From: Tetrastigma voinierianum
Taxonomy: Eukaryota > Streptophyta > Magnoliopsida > Vitales > Vitaceae
Reading direction: 5' to 3'
Assembly: GCA_016808115.1 (NCBI GenBank)
Contig: JAEQBH010001392.1
Span: forward strand, 372,001-436,000
DNA: 64,000 nucleotides
In this document: piece after piece, positions 47,567-59,069 of the stretch
Numbering within the stretch: position 1 is the stretch's first letter
Layout: each line of letters starts with the position of its first letter
The notes under the pieces: model-generated
The model's database searches: none
Told to the model about the DNA's origin: nothing
What the model saw: the letters and a program-made list of their open reading frames with translations, nothing else
Program-made: the position numbers and the translations under genes

Positions 47567-49828
47567 ATATATTCATAAAAATTTCATTTAATATGGAAAC
47601 CATAAATCATGCTTTATAAAACTATGGAAACCATAATCATTCATATTTTCTCAATATAATTAAAGTCAAGAAAACCACATTTCTTTTTCATTTAAACATG
47701 TATAACATAGATAAGAAATATAGAATTGTAAACATTAACATATACATATATTTCCATAAAATTTACATTCTTCTCACCTTAGTTATTTAAGTTCTTTTTC
47801 CTCCTTTTAAAAACTTTCCACATCCACCTTTTGTCCCTAATCACTTTCCTCCTACAAGTCATATTATCCATAAAATTCATTAACAGACCTTATACCTTAA
47901 TCATATTCAATTAAACCATTAACTATAAATATACTTGCTATTAAATTAGAGTTAAACTCTTAAGCATTTTCTCTATTCAACTTCATCTCAATCCTATCCA
48001 ATTCACTTCCACCAAATCAAGGCTCATGACAACATCAGTTTACAAGCCTTAAATCAAGCCATTAGCATGCGAAGTGAAACCAAGGAATGCCTCTTACCTT
48101 AGCAAAAACATTTATACCTTAATCACCTTTCTTCTTAAAACTTTAATTCAACACATTCCATTACATTTAATCACTCCAATTGATTAAAATCAATGGAAAC
48201 TCAACTTTTTTCATACTTCTCCTAAGGTAATAACTCACATGTCACACATTCATAATTATTTCTTCAATTTCTTCCATTTTCTTTCAACACATTACATTTG
48301 ACAATTCATCCAATACGATTCACTTAAACTAAATCAAACCACGCATTTCCAATTAAACCCTCTCTGGCCTAACCCCTCTCCACATGCTATATCTCATTTT
48401 CTTTTCAACTTTAATTCCATTAATCTTCCAATATTCAATGTCATTAAATCAATTAAAACCAATCAAACAACATCACTTCCATTAACATCCAAGGTTGACC
48501 TAAATTTACAATCCTTATAATCTCATTCTTTATTTTCAATTTATTAGCAAAATCAACCTAGAATCATGTCAATTTAATAGCTAAAGCCTTAACATAACTC
48601 AATTGAAGGTTTGTATTAAATAATCCATAAAACCCTAATTGCTTGCTCTAAGAGCTTTGGTGTCTTGATGTTAACTTAAATTCCAATGAAACTTCTTGTT
48701 AAAATATACAAACATGCTTCAAGAAACTCATTTCCACCATCATATAACAATTTTCCTCCATTAACCTTCAAATTCACATAAACTAGTAAGTGATCTCATA
48801 TTAAAAACTGATTTTTCATTTGTGCTTTGATCTAGGGTCCTTCATGATGATGAAATACTTGAATGGCACAGAATTCACTGAATTGCTTGGAAGGGCTTGA
48901 AATTGTCTCTTTGCATGGACGTGAAGTGCTCCCTTTTTGCTTCACTTCATTTTCTTAAATTGTGTTTCACCGTAGTTAAATCTTAAAGACTCAAGCCAAA
49001 TGCTCTTTTATGATCCTTTTATGCCTAATTTGCCCTCCAATTATCCTTAAATTAACCCTATGCCATTGGTTAGGATCCTTGCATTCTCATTGGTCCATAT
49101 GTAACCATATAGTCCAAAAGCAACTAATTCCACTTTATGCTCCATAAAATCCCATTAACTTGAACCATAGTTAGGCTTAACTAACTCTCATGGTTTGCTA
49201 ACACAAATATCCTTTAACTTTAGTTAACTTTAATTAACCAAAGTTGTTTGACTCTTAGTTAACTTTTTAACTCATCCACTAACCATAGTGTTAAGTTAAC
49301 TAATTTATGATAAATATCAAAATTCGCAGAAAGCTCTCATAGGTCCATTTTTAATCACATGGATCACTAAGCTTACATGACACCATTCTATTGGTTCTTT
49401 CTTGCTTACTAGATTAAGCTTTACTCATTAAATGCATATAAATGCCTTCCTTGAAAATACTCCTATACCTGATAAAATTCAAAATATTCCATTATCGTCC
49501 AATCATAAAATCAATTCTTGAATACTCTAATTAAACTCTATTTCCTAAACATGAACATGCTTTAAGAGTAATTCACTGTTATTAGTGAATATTTTAAAAC
49601 TATTTTAAAAGGGCATTTTCGCCATAAATCGCCTTCTGACGCCTAAAACCCTCAAACGAATCTGCTTTTTAATCTTAGTTTCTTTAGACTCACATATTAT
49701 TCTGAACATTTCGATTTTCGGGGCTTGTTTTTAAAAATTATTATTCATCAAGCCTAATCAAATAAGAAGACTTAGTCGAAAAACAAAATTTATGTCCATG
49801 AAAAAAAAATGTGAAATCTGTATTCACA
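46326..49828 (-). repeat. A-family solo LTR (A3)
   Basis: The plus strand starts TGAAGGGACCCAACCCGG at 46326, as LTR A1 does at 1156, and is collinear with it to about 49800. The distal end is decayed, but ...TTCACA at 49828 gives a full length of about 3.5 kb, equal to LTR A1. The flanks share GATA (46322-46325 and 49829-49832), a possible remnant of the target duplication. No element interior adjoins it. It has the uninterrupted site where copia entered LTR A1. Confidence 0.82.
47472..47561. repeat. compound (CA)n(TA)n microsatellite
   Basis: About 33 bases of CA followed by about 57 of TA, in solo LTR A3. In A1 and A2 the same place is pure TA, so the CA part is specific to this copy. Confidence 0.95.
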
Positions 49829-50484
49829 GATAAGTGACCTCAAACTCAGAGCCTATCGACCAACGACAAGAACACACACAAGCCTCTTTTAATTCCATAG
49901 TCATGAGCTCCGGTCTGGTCTCGTGCTCGGGAAAAAGTCAATTGGGACATGAATTAAAACGCCTAACCCTGGCTAAGATAAAGCAAATGGGGAAGTCTAA
50001 ACTCTAGAGAGGAAGGAAGTGGACAAGGTCATTTTGTTCATGCTTAACTAGAAGGCAGGGTGTTGACCTCACCACCAACCCAACACCAAGGAAAAGCTAG
50101 CCTTGTAAAGACATGAGAATTAATCCTATAAATATTTGGTTAAAAATCCTTAAATAATTTAAGATTTGTAAATCCCTTGAGGTCAGGTTCAAGTGGTAAA
50201 AAGGGGATTATGAGTGTAAGAGAAGTTTCAGGTGTAACGCTATGATTCTAGTCTGCATGATCTAGTTAGTCCATTAGCCTTTCTGCTTGTCAAGTAGGTG
50301 ACAGGTTGACTTAACTGTTCAACCTTCCTTCTAATTAAGTAGGTGGCGGGGAAAATTAGTGGTTAAACCTTCCTACCCTTTATTAGAGTTTCATGGTGAT
50401 CGGCTTGCAAAACCACTTATGGATAAGGAGCACATGAGATTTGACATAGTCATTGTTGACCATTTTTTCTTTATAGACCAAATT
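49829..50484. other. unassigned repeat-like DNA
   Basis: No gene motif. It may be internal sequence of the Athila-like element to its right, since on the minus strand it lies downstream of the PBS, but I recognise no gag or polymerase residues. Confidence 0.4.
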
Positions 50485-50725
50485 TTTCCAAGTGATTAGC
50501 ACAAAATGCATCGTAGATCAACAGTCCCTATAATCAATAAAACTTGTCGACTCAATTTTCTCAGATAGTAATTAAATTTTTCCAAGTGATTAGCACAGCT
50601 ATCAGAGACTAACTAAAGTCCCCGATAACGACGTCAAAAACTTGTTGACCTTAATCAGATATATACAATCTCATACACCGTACCAATATTATCTATTCCC
50701 AAGAACGGCGCCAAAACTCGTTTCA
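50485..50725 (-). promoter_or_regulatory. three degenerate PBS-like copies
   Basis: Three related stretches occur in a row on the plus strand: AGTCCCTATAATCAATAAAAC (50527 on), GTCCCCGATAACGACGTC (50619 on) and TTCCCAAGAACGGCGCC (50697 on). All derive from TCCCCGGCAACGGCGCC, the complement of an Asp-type PBS. The first two share an upstream segment AAATTTTTCCAAGTGATTAG (50485 and 50574). Confidence 0.6.
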
Positions 50726-52142
50726 CAATTTTCCTCAATAGACCAATGTATTCCTGGCTGGTCTAAAAAGATAAATTCCAGACAAGTGCACACAAGTCGT
50801 ACAAGTAATAAAGTGGACAATTAAGTCCGAGTTATCGTTCCCACGAGGATCGATAAGAAAATCTATAGATTAACTACCCATGCTGCTAAAGGTCATCACT
50901 ATTTGAATTTAATAGTCCTAAAGATGGAAAATAAACTAAAAATTGAATTGCAGAAACTGAAATAACAAAATTTAAAATTATCATAAGAAAATCAGTAAAA
51001 ATAGATTGAAATAAAAGACGGTTTACGATCCAAACACCGGAATGGGATCGATATTCCAATCATCAAATCGGCAAGAAAAGCTCCTTTCTTTTCTTTCTTT
51101 TTGAAAATAGAGTTATTTGTTATGGTCTTAATCCTAACTTATTCAAGAGCAAGGTAGTATAGTTTGGATTCCTCCATACACTATACATTTCACAAATTAG
51201 GGAACCATATTCCTTTTCAGGACAATTGGATCTAATCAGTTACTAGTAAAATTTGACCCTCTTTAAGATCTAATTGTTTTTCTTTTCCAATACTTCACAA
51301 CCATTTCTTAGAACTGAAGTCTGCTTGCCCTCATAGACAGGAAAACACAAGCCTCCTCCAATCTAATCTCCGATATCACACCGTAAGTCAAGGCACTCTC
51401 TCTCCTGATTAGAACTGCACGGGTACGGAATGAGATTATCTGTCGAACCGAGACGACACCTCTGCAACATTAAACAGATATATCATTCCACTAATCCTCA
51501 CACCATGAGTAAATTAGTGATCTATCGTATAAACTCGTATTACCCATAATATTACTTAACATACTCCCCGCAATCGCTCTATACTCAGATTCTATTTCGT
51601 GTTACTTAGAGGGCCGAAATCGCATAAGATATAACCTTTGTAGGTACACTGGTGACTAATATTAAGAACATTTAATTACATGAACAATACCGATTAAATC
51701 AATTCGGCCAAAGCCCGACAATCATTTAAATACCGAAAATCATGACTGTAATACTAGCCCTTTCCAGCCATAAGAGCTTAGCCTTCCACATCAACCACGT
51801 AAAACAATGACTAAACTTGGATCAAACAAATTCATCAAGCCAGAAACAAACTCGGAGAAAAGGATTCCAAAATAAATTCTAGAAAATAATTTTAAATAAT
51901 CCGTAAAACTTGAAGTTCAAACATAAATGGGAACTAAATACCATTTATCTCATCTCATATTACAACTCATTCTTATTCCAATTTAAGAAAAGGAAAATAA
52001 AAGAAATTACAAGAAGAAATTAAAAATAAAATCTAACTGCATCAGAAGCACCCCTAATGGTGGCTACTCATTTTTTAGTGTCGTCCCTCCATTTTTTTTC
52101 CTTCCAAATCCCCTATTTTTTTTCTGATCTGGGTATTTGTTA

Positions 52143-52157
52143 TTTATAAAGATCAAT
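52143..52157 (-). promoter_or_regulatory. possible LTR TATA box
   Basis: On the minus strand GATCTTTATAAATAACAAAT contains TTTATAAATA, a good TATA box. It would start transcription toward the PBS at 50.7 kb. Confidence 0.4.
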
Positions 52158-52199
52158 AAATGATGTCATTCAATCAGCGCCATGAGATGGGGCTCTCAA

Positions 52200-52870
52200 G
52201 GTGTACCATTTGATCGCTTTTGTCAAAATGACATTAAAGATATTTGGCGTTGACATAAACCATCTCTGTCGCGACATAAATTTCCAATGTCACAACACAA
52301 CAGCGTCTTCTTGTGTCGTAGGCTTTATCGTGGCTTGTGTCACAACATATCATTTTGGCATTCTTTGTCGTGACATAACCGGTTTCGCCAGAACACAATC
52401 TCTACTCTTCCTCGTATTTCTCGTTTCTTGTCACGACATGTACTCTCTATATCATGTAGCATAAGTTCCTGGAACTTTAGCCTGAAGTCTCCGAGATCCT
52501 ATCACCACACGTAAAAAACTATGTCGTGACAGTAGTTCTCAAATCTTTAGCATTATTTTGTCGCATGATAAAAACTCTTTCTATGTCACAATGCGAGTTT
52601 CAACCTTTCACCGCTTCATGCCGAGAAGTTTGTCGCAACATAGGCCTTTTTGTCGCGATTATTCGCTCTACTTGTCTTATCGCGTCGTAATAAGAGATTG
52701 TCTTGTTTAATTGTGTCACGATAGACTTCAAAAACGTCATATCCTACGCTTATTTTATTAGCTTTATGTCGTGGATATCATTTAACTTTTTGTCGCGATA
52801 AATTTTCTCTCGCTTATTTTTCCTTTAGTATTGTCGCGACACTGCTGCGATAACTGCATCGCCCGATTTA
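52200..52870. repeat. cluster of TGTCGCGACA-like palindromes
   Basis: At least 14 exact or near copies of TGTCGCGACA in about 670 bp, for example 52267-52276 and near 52837. Variants are TGTCGTGACA, TGTCACGACA and TGTCACAACA. Spacing is irregular, about 25-90 bp. It falls in the presumed U3 part of the Athila-like LTR. Confidence 0.75.
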
Positions 52871-52960
52871 CGTTTTTTACCGTCGCCTTTTGGCCTCAAT
52901 CGCTTCATTTGTCAGCTTTTCTATAAATTCCTACAAAATATAAATTTGGGTGAATACCTA

Positions 52961-53683
52961 TACTTGACATTTTAAATTGGACTTTAAGCCAAAATACACA
53001 TGAAAATAGGCTTTCAAAATTAGATGAGTTTTAGACTCACTACCATACACGTAACATCACCGCATTAATACCGAACCCATCACGAACTCAAGGATAAGGG
53101 TAAGTCTACATGCCCCCACTCCCTTTGCCACGTGACGAATAGAACGCCCTCCTATATGAAAAGGATTAGAGATTCAATAAAATTCTGAAGGCCTAGACTC
53201 TATCGAATTTTTGTTAAAGTCTTGAGTCTTTCACTGTGCTCGAGAGTCTCTTTTATATAAAAACAAAACACTACAACGAGCAGTATTATGGTAAATATAT
53301 GTCAAATTAATATTTGTCTATATTTTTCCTTAAAATGTAATTTATTTTGACATAAATGTCCTTTCCATTTTAAGAATGGACATTTATGTTAAGAAAAAAA
53401 AAGTTATTTTTGTAAGAAAAATAATGAGGTATTTTAATTGAAAGAAGCAAAAAATTAATGGATAGATATTCCAAAAATTTTACTTGTAAAAGTCATTTTA
53501 CTCAAATAACCTTTGAACATAGAAGACGAGGTTCACCATCAAAGACACCTCTTATTTGGTTGTAAATTCCCACAGAAAGCAAGTGTACACTGCCACAATA
53601 ATTTGATTCAAAAACCAAGTCTGATTTTTTGTATAAAATCCATTTTCCTGTGTTTTCTCTTTCAAAGTGAAAACGGGAAGAAA
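52961..53683. other. intergenic DNA upstream of the RLK pseudogene
   Basis: AT-rich with no domain. It may contain the old promoter of the receptor kinase, but no clear element is visible. Confidence 0.5.
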
Positions 53684-55337
53684 ATGGTAAATGGCAGGAG
53701 GCTACCAGAAGGTACAATTTTTGTCTTCTCTCTCTTCATCTTCTCCCAACCCTGAATTTTCTGCATTGTTGGATTTCAACCATTCGGACCAGTTCAACTC
53801 GCCTCCTTCTGGTCCGATTCGACTCACCCATGTTCCGGGTCGTGGCTCGACGTCAGCTGCAGCCATGGCCGAGTCGCCCACCTCTTCCGATGGTCTCAAC
53901 TCACTGTCTCCTCTCGGGCCCCCGCTCGGCTCTCCCACCTGGCCTCAGCCTCAACTACAACTGTCTCTCCGCCGCCAAGCCAACTCCTCTTTCTTGGCCC
54001 AACCTTGAAGCACTCCTACCCTCTCTAAATAAATCCGCTTCTGTCGGAGACCTCTCCCGGCGTGTCTAACTCCGCCGTATGCACCTCGCCTTGTCCCTTC
54101 CCACAATAACTTCCTCCAAGGAAATTCAGATGAATAAATCTGACCTAGCTGTCTCACTTGTTAACCCTAAGACTCGAAGCGAATCGGTTCACCTGGCACA
54201 CCCATGTCAAACTCTTCTTCTTCTTCGTCACTTTCGACTCTGTCGTCTCCAGCAACATCCTCGCCACAACTTGTTCTGGCTGTCGCGATGCCTGCGGGAA
54301 GCCCTTGGGTTACAAAGCACTGAATGGTCCTACAAAAATGAGGAAAGAAAAAACAGGATTGAGTGATGCGCTGGTCTCAACAAATACCACTGTTTCAGAT
54401 GCAGCGGCAGGCGTGGGAATAATCCTGACCGTCGGATGGTGCTGCTACATAAGGAGGAAGAGCAGAACTGGGGCCTGTAAAGAAAGAGCAATTCTATTTA
54501 CACCCCATCCATTTCTCTCTACACCCATTAGAGAGATGGGGTGAAAATGGGTGTGTGTGATATGGGGTGTAGAGAGAAAAAACTTGGCTGTAAAAAGAAT
54601 TTCTCGTACAGAAACGAGCGGCTCTGATAATCAGAAAACCAGAGAAAGAGAAGAGGAGACGGTGATGTTTGAAGGGTGTAAGGGTTTCTCTAAGGTGGAT
54701 GATCTGTCAGCTGCCTGCAGAGCTGCTAGGGAAGGGGAACTGGGAGCATGTACATGTGGTGGTCGATTTATGATGGTGGTGGCGTTGCCACGTGAAGAGC
54801 CGAGAATGGTTGAGAAGAAAGGACATTGATGGAATATTGATGAAAGAGCTTACTACTTTTCCAGAGACGAATTGCTTTAACTCAAATCATCCAACATCAT
54901 AGTTGACGCCGCCGGCAACGCCTGCATTTCCGACATCGGTCTCCACCACTTCTTGCCGTTCCAGTCTCCATCATCAAGCAACAACAACAACGCCTACACG
55001 CCGCCAGAACTGGGGACCACCCACCACCCCCACTACCACCACCTTGTCAAATTATCACAGAAGGCTGACATCTACAGCTTTGGGGTCGTCCTGTTGAGAT
55101 TCTGACAAAGACGGTGGTGGAAGGGGAGGAGCCAGGGAAGGTAAGGTGAGAGGAGGAGAGGAGGGAAATGGGAGGTAATGATTTTGAGCCATGGAGGTAT
55201 AAAAAGAGATGAGAAGGAGATTTGCAGATTGTACTGCCTCACTTAATTTCTGTTCCATTCCAAAGATGATTGAAGATATTAGGATGATCAAAGATAGAGA
55301 GTTCATTCTCCTTTCTTATGGGCATTCCTTCTCTTAA
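53684..55337 (+). pseudogene. LRR receptor-like kinase pseudogene
   Basis: In order: a signal-peptide-like start (MVNGRRLPEG, then TIFVFSLFIFS, 53684-53752), EFSALLDFNHSD (frame changed), LRR remnants (LSLNYNCLS near 53950; LLTLRLEANRFT near 54155) and a CGKPLGYK cap motif (about 54290). Then come a membrane segment AAGVGIILTVGWCCYIRRK (about 54400-54460), MFEGCKGFSKVDDL before the kinase, a glycine-loop remnant AELLGKG (about 54715), LKSSNIIVDAAGNACISDIGL (about 54880), YTPPEL, LSQKADIYSFGVVLL (about 55045-55095) and the C-lobe end MIEDIRMIKDRE, with a stop at 55335-55337. Frameshifts, the loss of the middle of the kinase and a MITE at 54486 kill it. The metal-binding DFG reads DIG. Confidence 0.85.
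54486..54605. mobile_element. small MITE-like element inside the RLK pseudogene
   Basis: 120 bp starting GAGCAATTCTATTTACACCC. The end, inverted, reads GAGAAATTCTTTTTACAGCC, so it has imperfect terminal inverted repeats of about 20 bp, plus inner inverted TCTCTCTACACCC blocks. It lies between the membrane segment and the kinase. A second member is at 55700-55803. No coding capacity. Confidence 0.75.
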
Positions 55338-55392
55338 TCAAAGATGGAGAAGTTCATTTCATCTTTATGGGTATTCTATCAATCAGAGAGCA
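55288..55392 (+). repeat. short direct duplication at the RLK end
   Basis: Two imperfect copies of about 50 bp beginning ATCAAAGATAGAGA and ATCAAAGATGGAGA, each followed by GTTCATT and TTATGGG. The first contains the stop of the pseudogene. Confidence 0.7.
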
Positions 55393-55699
55393 CTCCAAAC
55401 TCACTCATATGTCATAATTATGAGTCAACTCATCACCAGCAAGCTCCAAAAGTCCTTGTAAATCTATTATTTAGAAATTTACACCCGATCCCTGGCTCAT
55501 TTGATGTACCTCATCAAACCTGAAATTAAGAAAAAGCCAAATGACTTTCTGAATTTTTTGGCTGAAAACTACTAAATTTACCGGCTCTGATTATCATCAC
55601 AAATAAAGATCGGATCGGGCTGGCCTAGTTTTTTTCTAAAAGGCCTGATTTAAAATGAAATAAAAAGCCCCCCCTTTGCTACTTTACGTTATTACTTAT
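55338..55699. other. 3' flank of the RLK pseudogene
   Basis: No gene motif seen. The stretch runs up to the second MITE. Confidence 0.5.
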
Positions 55700-55803
55700 G
55701 AGCAATTCTATTTACACCCCATCCATTTCTCTCTACACTCAATGTATTTCAAACACGAAACAGATACATTGTACAGAGAAAAAATTGGTGTAAATAGACC
55801 CCT
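55700..55803. mobile_element. second MITE of the same family
   Basis: 104 bp. It starts GAGCAATTCTATTTACACCC, identical to the first element over more than 30 bases. The other end inverted reads GGGTCTATTTACACC. The inner part holds a second hairpin (TGTATTTC and GAAACAGATACA). Confidence 0.75.
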
Positions 55804-58139
55804 AATATTTATCCTTCTAAGTTCCAAACCCTAGTTCCCTTTTCGTTTTTGCAAAAACCAGAGCTCTTCTCAGTTCTCCTTCTCAGTTCATGCCGTAGCT
55901 CGTAGGCCTCTAGCGGACCACCTCCTCGACGACAACTTCACATTTTCCATTTTCCTTTCCATCAGTTTATTTGTTGAGGAGTAAAATTGGGAGAGCTGAG
56001 ACTGGAAAATGGGAGGAAGGCTCTCTTCTCTCCCTGAAAATGGGTCCTAGCTCAAACTCCTCCAGCTCTGCTTTGATCTTCGTTTCCTTTACAAGGACTG
56101 CGTTTGTTCAAGTGTGAGAGAAACTCTATGGGGTTCCTAAACCTGTCAGATACAGAGATCTACACCAATGTAGTAATGGTGCCTGGGACCACGCGTGGTC
56201 TCCATACTCAAAAATGGGTCTCCCCTTGTTTGACCCAATATAGGGATGTGGAGGATGGAGCTGAACCCATACCCAGACCGATTTGAGAACGGCGTACCAG
56301 TGAGCTGTTCGATCTCGGGTTCTGTTACTGGGGAGTTGGGTAAGTGCGTAGGAGTTACAGGCTACTCTGCCTGGGGTTCGAGCATGCATCAAGTTCATGG
56401 CTCCATATGTGGTCAGACAAAACTGTATTATACCTATAGTCTGGGGATCTGCATGTATCAGCTCTGTCTGACTTGGATCCAAGCCAGATTCAAGGATGAA
56501 GGGCTGTCGGAATCTTCCATCATCGGCCGGGATATGGATCTTGGTTTTTCCTTATTATTTCGAACGATTTATACAGTGTTTCATCTCGTGAATGTCTCAA
56601 ACCTAGTCAGATGAGCACCATTTAGACAAAAAATTAAGGGCTTATACTCTATATAGGAGCAGCAGGTTTCAAAATATGAAACCGTGTCCCATTTCTTTCC
56701 CATTTCCACAACTACCCAGAAACTTATTCATTCTCCTTCCTTTTATCTGCTGCTCTTAAACAAGCATTTTATTTTCTGGTAGAACAGAAGCCAAATGGAA
56801 CCTAAATTCTTTAGGTTTGCTTATTTGTAATTCCTTTGTAAATTATCTGTAATTTTAATTAGTATTTATGACGACTTATAAAACGAATACTAAGACAGAA
56901 TTATTATTTCACCCTGAAGCCTAAGGTTTGGTTGAGGTACTACAGGTGAATTCTATAAACCGGATGATTTTTTCCCTTTAGTTGACTCATAGGGATCTTA
57001 AGGACTCCTGCAAGAAATAATGAAGAAACCATGTGAACTTTAAACATACTGCTGTTAAAATTTTGCATATTATCCTGAAGTTGAGTATTCAGTCCAATTG
57101 TCTTATTTCATTCCTTTTGTCTTCTATTTTCAAGGGATGATCTAGAATTCTAAGTTCTTAAGTTAAAATCATTTGTTGTGAGCTATAGTTTCTCTTTCTA
57201 TTCATTTATTTAGTCTGACATTTTCTATTTGAAAATAATTGAATTAAGATTTCTTTTTTACGGTAGATGTTTGTTTGATTTGATTGTAGCTTCTGTGGGG
57301 GTTGACTTATGTTATAATAATTTACAGGTTTATACTTTTAAGTCTCAAGGTTATCTAAGAAGGTGCATTGCTGCTTGTCTTTCAAATAAAAGGAAACTAG
57401 CATTTTTTTATTTGTTTCCTTGCCTGCAAATCTAGGAAATATATTTGTGTGAGCACAAAACAATGTTATAAAATAGGGTTACGCTTGATGTGTAACATAT
57501 TGTAGTTGAGAATCTTGAGATCCTGACTCTTGAAGAAGCAAGAAATAAATTTGATTACTAAGGCTCTAAGCTTCTATAATATCAAATAAAACTGAAAATT
57601 TATTGATTAAAATAATTTTAAAAAATTTATGATAGTACAATGCCCATTGGTCTATATAGCCACAGCAAGAAATGGCAGCCCGGTTTTAATCACAGGTCTT
57701 ACCGATCCGACCCGACTATACCTTTCACAAGACGTCTTATCCGACCGATAAACCCCGACCACTAAACTCTAATTATTGGTTAATATTTCTTTGAATTATA
57801 TAAATAATTCTTTCATTGTGTGTGAAATAATTGATCTATTTTTATTGTGTTGGAAAAGAGAAGCTTAATAAAAGGATTATTAGTTGTTGTTTTCAAGGAA
57901 TCTTGTAATGAAAAATTGGAGAAAAATGAATAAGAAATACATATTGATTTAATTTGGTGGTGGTGGAGGGAGAAACAAAATAGGGTATAAATTTATCACA
58001 TTGCAAGGTAACTTTATTCAATTCTGAGATTTGGAGCTATAAGCAATTTTTTCTCCAAAATTTTTCTGTCTTATGTAGCTCCGTCACTCGATTTAATATT
58101 ATTGTTCAGTAAAATGCCTACGGGATTGAGCTTAAACTA
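55804..58139. other. possible transcribed or intron-like DNA, no gene recognised
   Basis: 55830-56110 looks like a plant 5' leader (CCCTAGTTCCC, CT-rich runs). 56104-56614 has open frames on both strands with no family I know. 56640-58139 is T-rich, as plant introns are. None of this is enough to call a gene. A hidden multi-exon gene here is possible. Confidence 0.35.
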
Positions 58140-58153
58140 GGGGGGGGGGGGGG
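58140..58153. repeat. poly-G tract of 14
   Basis: A run of 14 G followed by CGGC. It is unusual in this AT-rich context. Confidence 0.9.
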
Positions 58154-58241
58154 CGGCAAATGCACCTGAAATTTATTCCCCTTTATTGCAAGTATTTTGC
58201 AAACATATATATATAAGAAAGACAACTTGTACAAAACATAC

Positions 58242-58599
58242 CCTTTCTAAACTGAGATGATTGCTGCTCTTGTTCTCTTCCCTCGCCAATGATGTTGCTG
58301 CTTGCTTTACTTAAGAATATGTGAAAGTTGTAAAATGGTTTATCCCAGTAGTATGCTATTTTCACTAAAAACATAGTCCACATTCCAAGAAGTAACCATC
58401 TAAAATATGGAATCAGGATCTGAATCAAACAAGCTGCAGCTAGTGTTCCACTCAAGAATCTAACGTGACCCAAAATACGCATATATTTTTCATCTTCTTT
58501 TTTAATGGTTGCATTTGCATCATGACAAGGATCTGACAACCATAACCACCATAAATATATAAATGTTGCAAAAAGGAGATTTGGTAGAGCTGGTATTGT
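58242..58599 (-). CDS. probable internal exon of an unknown multi-pass membrane protein
   Basis: On the minus strand an acceptor (TTTACATTAG) ends at 58600, and a donor GTATG begins at 58241. Between them lies an open 358-bp frame in phase 0 starting TIPALPNLLFATFIYLWWLWL. It holds three hydrophobic stretches: the opening one, then FLSGTLAAACLIQILIPYF and WLLLGMWTMFLVKIAYYW. A charged loop SDPCHDANATIKKEDEKYM separates the first two, and a polar tail SNIIGEGREQEQQSSQ follows the third. The composition and clean splice sites look like a real exon. No family is recognised. A diverged copy of its middle lies at 61379-61510. Neighbouring exons were not found. Confidence 0.55.
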
Positions 58600-58985
58600 C
58601 TAATGTAAATGGAGGAACATTCTCATTGGTATTTTGTAAGAACATATAAAATTGGGTTATGTAAGGGAAGGAGATAAAATTAGCTGCGTAATCTCATCAT
58701 AAAAACAAAAGCAAATCAACAAATAAAATATTCAGTCATATTTTTTTTTAAGCGATAGTGATTCAAAAAAATTAGGTGTTTTAATTATGAAATCAATACT
58801 TTTAATTGTAAAGAATACTACTGCACACCTACTTAAAAACATGAGTGGTTTATAAGATTGGAATATGCATGAGAGGTTTCGATTTAAAAATAATATTTGA
58901 ATTTTCCTGCCATTCCAACTGAAAATTCTAAATTTTATTAATTTAATACTTATAGCAATTGGATTAGCCATAAGGAAATGATTTA

Positions 58986-59024
58986 ATATATATATATATA
59001 TATATATGGTATATATATATAAGA

Positions 59025-59062
<38 letters not shown>
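58986..59062. repeat. (TA)n microsatellite, interrupted
   Basis: TA repeat broken by GGT and AGAG steps near 59008 and 59021. Confidence 0.93.

Positions 59063-59069
<7 letters not shown>

Larger units (their letters stand above)
50485..52960 (-). mobile_element. Athila-like gypsy element: PBS and LTR, minus strand, partial
   Basis: On the minus strand, TTTTGGCGCCGTTCTTGGGA (50697-50716) resembles the Asp-tRNA type PBS TGGCGCCGTTGCCGGGGA of Athila/Tat elements. Beyond it (50760-50860) lies the stretch CTCGTGGGAACGATAACTC followed by ACTTTATTACTTGTACGAC, which I know as conserved in the LTRs of that group. A TATA-like box is at 52143-52157. The outer LTR end could not be fixed, and the interior was not recognised, so the limits are approximate. 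Confidence 0.6.

Noticed and set aside
47434..47619. Frame coding for THTHTH and IYIYIY runs (also at 58983, 59468, 62905 and 63450)
   Set aside because: These are translations of CA and TA microsatellites.
50170..50260. tRNA-like SINE head (GTTCAAGTGGTA followed by AGGTGTAACG)
   Set aside because: The A-box resemblance is fair, but the B-box does not fit well. No tail or target duplication was seen.
56126..56614. Open frames of about 120 codons on both strands
   Set aside because: Neither strand gives a recognised family, and they overlap each other. I kept the stretch as possible transcribed DNA only.
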